Assembly (NCBI GenBank): GCA_900491605.1
Contig: UESW01004260.1
Span: 119,755-183,754, forward strand
Length of the DNA: 64,000 nucleotides
Source: Calamus simplicifolius
Lineage: Eukaryota; Streptophyta; Magnoliopsida; Arecales; Arecaceae
Reading direction: 5' to 3'
Under the pieces are notes generated by a model. The model did not search any database. It was not told where the DNA came from and saw only the letters and a list, made by a program, of their open reading frames with translations. Positions 58,264-64,000 of the stretch are shown here, piece by piece (the first letter of the stretch is position 1; each line of letters starts with the position of its first letter). Position numbers and translations under genes: made by a program.

Positions 58264-60266
58264 TGATGGAGCCAGTTGACCCCATGGAGAATAAAAAATT
58301 TTTGGACGGCCCCAAAGGCCGACAACTCCAAGACCGGCACCTTCAAGGCTGGCACCTCGAAGACCGTCGGCCCTAAAGGCCGACGGCTCCAAGACCGACG
58401 ATCCCAAGGCCGACACCCGACGGCCCCAAAGGCCGACGCCCGATAGCCCCAAAGGCCGACATCTCCAAGACCGACGGCCCCAAAGGCCGACAGCTCCAAA
58501 CCGACGCCCGATGGCCCCAAAGGCCGACGGCTCCAAGACCGACGGCCCCAAAGGCCGACATCCGACACCCGACGGCCCCAAAGGCCGACATCTCCCAAGA
58601 CCGACGGCCCCAAAGGATGACACCCGACACCCAACAGCCCCAAAGGCCGACGCTCGACGGCCCCAAAGGCCGACATCAAAGACGACCGACACCTCCAAGA
58701 CCGGCACCCCCAAGGCCGGCACCTCCAAGGCCGACAGCTCCATCGGGTCGAAGAACACACGAGCCAATTCCTTGGCAATTGGCTTAACACGGCTTACCCC
58801 GACTCCCGTGTCGGTTGCGGCCCATCTCGACATCCGTGTCGGCCAGGGCCCATTCCGACTTCGGTATCAGCCATGGCCCATCTCGACATCCGTGTTGGCC
58901 AGGGCCCATCCCGACTTCGGCATCGGCCATGGCCCATCTCGACATCCGTGTCGGCAGGGCCCATCCTGACTTCGGTGTCGGCCATGGCCCATCTCGACAT
59001 CCGTGTCAGCCAGGGCCCATCCCGACCTCGGCATCGGCCATGCCCATCTCGACACCGTGTCGGCCAGGGCCCATCCCGAACTCGGCCCCGGCACTTCCTC
59101 CGCCTCTCCAGTTCCGCCGAGTCGGCCAAGGCCATCCCCGACCAGCCCGACTTGGCCCCGCCGTCTCCAAGCTAGCCGGCCCCGGCGTGTCCAAGCTAGG
59201 CGGCCCCGGTACTTCCCAGCCGGCCCCGCACTTCCAGCCAGCCACGGCGTGTCCAAGTTAGCCGGCCCCGGTACTTCCCCAGGCGGCCCCGGCATCTTCC
59301 CAGTCGGCCCTGGCATGTCCAAGCTAGCCGGCCCCGGCACTTCCCAGCCGGCCACGGCGTAAGCTTCTCCAACTTCTCCAAGCAGGTCGGCCCCGACACC
59401 TCCTCCGCGTCTCCAGTCCCGCCGAGTCAGCCAAGGCCATCCCAGGCCGGTCCAACTCGGCCCCGGTGTCTCCAGCTCCGCCGAGTCGGCCAAGGCCATC
59501 CCCGGCCGGCCCGACTCGGCCCCGGCATCTCCAGCTCCGCCGAGTCGGCCCGACTCGGCCCCGGCGTCTCCAGTCCCCGCCGAGTCGGCCAAGGCCATCC
59601 CAGGCCGGCCCGACTCGGCCCCGGCGTCTCCAGTCCCCACCAAGTCGGCCAAGGCCATCCCAGGTCGGCCCGACTCGGTCCCGGCGTCTCCGAGTCCGTC
59701 GAGTCGGCCCCGCCCCGGCACTGCCTTGCCAACAGGACGAGCCCCAGCCATCTCGGTCGACCCAGCTCGGCCCTGATAAGACTGGATTCCCCAGTTCCCG
59801 CTAGATCAGCCCCAGCGGTTCAAGAAACCGCCTCCTTGACGCGCGCCGCTCGACAACACCAGACGCGCGCCGCCCGATAGCGCCGATGCACGCCGCCCGA
59901 CAGCTCCGCCGGCTGATAGCCCACTAACAAGCCCAGATTTACGCAAAGGCTCAGCAGATCTTCTGACTCACGCAATCCCATATGATCATGCCAGGATCAA
60001 CCCTATAAAAAGGTGAATCCACTCACCAAACAGGTAGGATAACCCCTAAAATCGCCATCTAAACTTTAAAAAGGGATTTCCTTCTCTCGGAGACCCCTCT
60101 TTTCCACATAAAACTGAGCTTGCTCGAGCCCTTCTTCAGCTGTGACTTCAGTCACTAACTTAACCGTCGGAGGGTCCCATCGAAGCTTCCTTCGACCCGA
60201 AACTTTTTTACAGATAATCCGATAAATAAAAATTAGAGAAGCACCTTGATTCCCGACATCCAGAAG
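58264..60266 (+). mobile_element. 3' LTR of gag-only gypsy element, 3' end eroded
   Basis: It begins TGATGGAGCCAGTTGACC and follows the 5' LTR through the same four minisatellites (58310-58740, 58795-59095, 59160-59370, 59395-59710) and TATA box (60004-60011). The last 100 bp are rich in C-to-T and G-to-A changes compared with the 5' LTR. The terminal 15 bp (gtgatcgagcgtcat with the final ca) are missing at 60266. Flanks cattc on the left and gattc on the right could be remnants of a target duplication. Confidence 0.82.
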
Positions 60267-60503
60267 AGATTCGTATTTGCATTTATGTGCAGCAAGACTT
60301 TTTCCATAGTAGCGGGCCGCTGATGGCAGAGACTGGGGATAAGAATACGATGACCAAGCCTCCGTCTAATTTTATTTCGTACGTTAAACCGCAATTCGTC
60401 GAGAACACGTCGACGCGGATCTTGTACGTGCCACGCGGTACTTGGCACGCAAGAAAGCGCTGATCCTTGGAATCAACGAAGTCGCCCGTTGTCTCTAATT
60501 ATC
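60267..60503. other. Upstream region of small gene copy 3
   Basis: Balanced-composition unique DNA between the gypsy 3' end and the TATA box at 60504, with several ACGT cores (cgtacgtt, acacgtcgacgcg, gtacgtgcc). It probably holds the small gene's promoter. Confidence 0.4.
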
Positions 60504-60509
60504 TATAAA
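60504..60509 (+). promoter_or_regulatory. TATA box of small gene copy 3
   Basis: TATAAA in the context atcTATAAAAgagctc, 91 bp before the ATG, followed by a pyrimidine-rich leader (cccctcttcctactttcctc). Confidence 0.7.
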
Positions 60510-60594
60510 AGAGCTCCCATTCTGCTGACCCCTTCCAACCCGCCCCCCTCTTCCTACTTTCCTCGACTTCCTCCTTTCTTCCTCGCTAATTAAA

Positions 60595-60851
60595 ATGGAG
60601 AGTGAGAAAGTTTCAAGGTGTCCGGAGAGGAGGCCCACGGGTAATCCCTCCCCGAAGAGGGCCAGATTAAGCACAAGATCGTTAAAGACTTCTTCTCTGC
60701 CATCAACTCCATGGTCGGGGGCGGTCGTCGGAGGAAGGACAAGGGGAGGAGGAGGGCCGGGACGCGGGCTCGCCGGCTGGCCGCCACCAGTCTGAAGAGA
60801 ACTCCCACGCTTGAATCCGGAGTGGATTCTAACTCACCTGTTGCCATGTAG
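60595..60851 (+). pseudogene. Small PKRG-core protein, copy 3, one-base frameshift
   Basis: The ATG at 60595 reads MESEKVSRCPERRPTGNPSP then KR. One G is missing in the run at 60659-60661 compared with PKRGQIK coding, so the literal frame becomes ARLSTRS. In the next frame the sequence continues GQIKHKIVKDFFSAINSMVG and a very basic GRRRKDKGRRR tail, ending at TAG 60849-60851, about 84 codons in all. A TATA box and pyrimidine leader are in place. The single lesion in a G-run could be a sequencing error, so it may be a working gene. Family assignment rests on alignment with copies 1 and 2. Confidence 0.6.
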
Positions 60852-62360
60852 TTTTTTTATCTGCAACAGGGGAATTGAACGTCGTTGGCTCTCTGTAGCT
60901 GTGTTTTTTTTGAATAACCTACAGAGTCCCAACCGTTCTTTTTATTTCTTTCTTCTTCGTTTGGCGTCTCTCTCTCTCTCTTTGGTTTTGTTGGGGTGTT
61001 AGGCTTGCTCTGTTGCTGTTGTTTTTGAAAGCAGCAGAGTAAGTTTTAGGAGTGCTTGGGTTGTTTTGTAATAGCCTCTGTGATCTCTCTGTTTTTTTCC
61101 AGAGGTCTCAGAGGAGGTGTGCTTGTGGAAATTGTGTTTCCTTGATGCTGCTACCTTTCTGTCTCTAAGATAAGCTTCAGAGGCTTTGTTAGATATCTAT
61201 CCATTCCTTGTTTTTTTTTTTTTTTTAAATTACTGATTGAAAGGTTTTCTGATGTTAATTAGAACTAGGAAAAGAGAAGCAGCAAAGGACTTAAATGCTT
61301 GTTGGAGTTCAGAATTTTGTTGTGGGGATGTTCAAATAATCCATTCCTCTCAATGTCGAGCCAACGGATTTGTTCTAGTGAATTAACTCCATGATTTCGT
61401 GAGATAACAGCAGAGATATCAGCAGCTCTTGATGAGCTTTCATTGGTGGCCCTTTGGTTTATAGGCTAAATTGATGAAGTGCAGGTTCTCAGCCATTGGT
61501 TTTGAAACAAGAAAGGGGTCACAAACACTATTCATTGGTTGATCTGATTTATGAGACATATGATGGATTAAATTTATTCAGAAATAATTTCTTAAGAAGG
61601 TTGTGAAAAAAAAAGTAACAGAAAATTATTGCCAAAAACGAGTTCTAATTGTGTGCTTTTGGCTAATAAATTTAGCGCTATAAGTTGAAAAGCCAATTCT
61701 TTTGACTTGGCAATGCCTTATCTACAGAGTCATTTTAGTCCAGTCAGCCAAAAAGACAGCTTCTTGAATATAATATAAAAGTGGAGCCATGGTGGTGACA
61801 ACAACGTACACATAAATGCTTGAAACGTATGGACAATGATCCGAATGTAGACTTTTTCTGGCTAATAATTTAGCACTAAAAAGTAAAGTAAAAAATTAAG
61901 AATGCGAGAAATTTCCATCTTCCATTTTCAAAGTAATTTTTTAAATAAACCTAAGATAACTTTTTAGAAAAGTAATAATATTTATTATTAATATATAATT
62001 AAATTAATATATTATATTTATATAATATAATTAGATTTTTATATTATATTTAAAATTACATTATTTATTAAAAATAATATATTATTAACATATTATATAT
62101 TTAATATTAAATAAAATATTATTATTATTATTGCTATAAAATACTAGCATCATCCCCATCAAACTTTATTATAGTTTCACCGGATTTTTGCAATTAAAAA
62201 TGCTTATAAATTTTATATCTTCAAAGAAATTTGACTTGCCTTGCTGTCATCCTCACAAAGCATAATTTTTTTAAATAAATTGATTCTAAATAATCATTAA
62301 GATAATAGTTTCTAAGAAGTCTCTTATATTTTCTTAATTTAAAATTTAAAAATTTTACAC

Positions 62361-62418
<58 letters not shown>

Positions 62419-62600
62419 CCACACAAATAGAAAAAGAATTAAACTTGGCTATATTTGCATGTAATCTAGTCCATATATGGTCATTGCCCCACCATTAGGT
62501 CCATAAAGATATCAAAGATAAAAAAAAAAATTCATTAGCCATCGTTAATTACTATAAAAACAAATTAATGAAATAAAGAAATTAGTAATGAATAAACATA
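60852..62600. other. 3' region of small gene and AT-rich intergenic DNA
   Basis: 60852-61200 is T-rich and could be a 3' untranslated region or an intron. Later DNA is AT-rich without genes. An (AT)n microsatellite lies at about 62363-62408. Confidence 0.4.
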
Positions 62601-62625
62601 AACATGATAAAAATGAATATTAAAC

Positions 62626-63469
62626 ATAGACAGAACGAGTGGAGGGGCATCCGTTGGCTGTGCTCTATGGCTGCTTATATTGCTCATGATGTTTGGCTAT
62701 CTCGGAATAAGCATATGCTGTGCTCTATGGCTGCTTATATTGCTCATGATGTTTGGCTATCTCGAAATAAGCATATTTTTTTAGATGTGAGGGACCCTCC
62801 CCACAAGATTCTTAAGAGAGCTCTGTCCCTCTCTGCTGAGTATATGTTCCATCAGTCAGGCATTAATGATGATAGACCTAGTATCTGGGATTCCCCTGTT
62901 GCCTCGGCAGCGCACCGGCTACAGTCTTTATCTCCTAGAAACTCCCCCCACTAGAGTCAAAATCAACTTTGATGGCAGTGTTTAAAGCCGTCTGGCTGGT
63001 TCGACTTTTGTGATTCGTGGATCGGATGGAGCGATGATTGCGGCTGGTGGTTTTGGTTCTCTTGACCTGTCAGTGCCGCTAGTTGAGTTATATGCGGCGT
63101 GGGCTGGTATATCTTATGCTATCCGCACTTTGGGCATGCGCCATCTTATTATCGAAGGAGACTTTATCATTGTGGTGCGCTGGCTCCAGCAGGACTCCGA
63201 CGACCCTCTATCTAATAACCTTTTGTTATGTGACATGAGGACGATGTTCCAGCAAGCCTATAGTGTTCAAGTTCGGCATATTTACCGCGAAGCTAATTCA
63301 GCAGCTGACTGAGTTGCTTTCCGGGTTGCCCATCATTCTGGTTTGTGGCTCTGGAGGCCGGATGTTTTATGTCTTACGGTCCTATCTCAGATTTTATACT
63401 CTGATATATCGGGATTGACTTACGCTAGACTGGTGTGATTGCCCATTTGTAACAAAAAAAAAAAAAAAA
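62626..63469 (+). mobile_element. L1 LINE RNase H tail with poly-A
   Basis: It reads EWRGIRWLCSMAAYIAHDVW and LSRNKHIFLDVRDPPHKILK, a stop, then VKINFDGSV, a stop, then an RNase H-like segment: GGFGSLDLSVPLVELYAAWA, RHLIIEGDFIIVVRWLQQD and VRHIYREANSAAD, ending in a stop where Trp or Arg is usual. It ends in a 16-A tail (63454-63469). It is 5'-truncated, plus strand, unlike the minus-strand L1 at 28108-30720, and could be the missing 3' part of the same family. Confidence 0.78.
62658..62777 (+). repeat. 60-bp tandem duplication inside L1 fragment
   Basis: gctgtgctctatggctgctt to tcggaataagcatat occurs twice in a row with one base difference (tcgg against tcga). The length is divisible by 3, so the frame is kept and AYIAHDVWLSRNKH is repeated. 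Confidence 0.9.
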
Positions 63470-64000
63470 CACTTATCACATAGAATAAACATCAACATAT
63501 CCAAAATAAACCGTTATCCTAAATTGATGAATACCTAGTTTATGGTATTGACTATAAATACTTCAGAAATAAATAGCTAATCAAAGCTCGAACAATCCAT
63601 TCATTGACGATGCAATGGATCTTAAAAAATTCGAAGCTTAATTTCACTACAATAAAATCCTAGCAACCTGTAAAATATAATCAATTACACCAAAAATAAC
63701 TAGCAGAAAGCTATAGAGCCAATTAAAGGCCAATCGATCCAAAATGACTTATATTTCTAATTAGAAGGCAAAAACTAATAAATTTATAGATAAATTGGAT
63801 AATAGATGGTGTATCTAAAAGAAAAGGGGGAGACAAAAAGGGGGTTAAAGAGATCATGAACACCGGCACCAACCTTCTCTTGCATGGATCTTGCTCTATA
63901 GCATGAATCTCTATCAACGGTTGACGAAATGCAATAGTTGTCAGGGTCATAGATGAGGGAAGCAACGGTTGAACATTATAGGGCAACAATGACCAAATAG
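63470..64000. other. AT-rich intergenic DNA
   Basis: No gene or known repeat recognised up to the window edge; the frame at 63723-63989 has no domain. Confidence 0.4.

Noticed and set aside
57366..58376. 336-codon frame downstream of gag
   Set aside because: Covers the 24-bp minisatellite, polypurine tract and LTR start; not pol and not a plausible host protein.

Overview
The window is plant nuclear DNA, and most of it is retrotransposon. The N-terminal exons of a mitochondrial enoyl-ACP/CoA reductase look monocot-like, and introns and intergenic DNA are AT-rich and packed with Ty1/copia, Ty3/gypsy, L1, RTE, SINE and hAT sequences. A large-genome monocot such as a palm fits best; this is an inference from sequence character, and species cannot be fixed by reading. 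No CRISPR array, rRNA or tRNA gene was seen.

Layout. (1) 1-2524: 3' end of a GC-rich gypsy element, with a 141-bp minisatellite, polypurine tract and a 1.68-kb LTR. (2) 2525-3209: reverse-oriented copy of an exon of a putative GARP/G2-like MYB gene. (3) 4576-11429: two minus-strand, gag-only gypsy elements run together, with LTRs, PBSs and a 48-bp minisatellite. (4) 14640-25884: an inverted duplication of the GARP-like exons around a short palindrome. Its right arm is split by a 9-kb tandem copia array (LTR-internal-LTR-internal-LTR) with a perfect 5-bp target duplication. (5) 25885-30720: a 2.1-kb LTR with an initiator-Met PBS, abutting a truncated L1 LINE. (6) 31351-34307: five exons (minus) of the reductase; the C-terminal exons were not found. 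(7) 35837-46170: two small-protein genes, two hAT-type elements, an RTE tail, a SINE with a 10-bp target duplication, and a solo gypsy LTR made mostly of a 91-bp minisatellite. (8) 49750-53045: a decayed RTE LINE containing an inverted fragment of its own kind. (9) 53435-60266: a nearly complete gag-only gypsy element with 2-kb LTRs. (10) 60595-60851: a third small-protein gene, with TATA box, carrying one apparent frameshift. (11) 62626-63469: the RNase H tail of an L1 LINE.

The host genes form no operon or pathway. Two things deserve most attention. The first is the set of three same-strand small genes (52, 57 and about 84 codons) sharing a PKRG-x-IK core. The second is the inverted GARP-like exon duplication, which would form a long hairpin if transcribed. 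The gypsy elements lack pol, so they must borrow enzymes from an autonomous partner, and each carries a different minisatellite just upstream of its polypurine tract.
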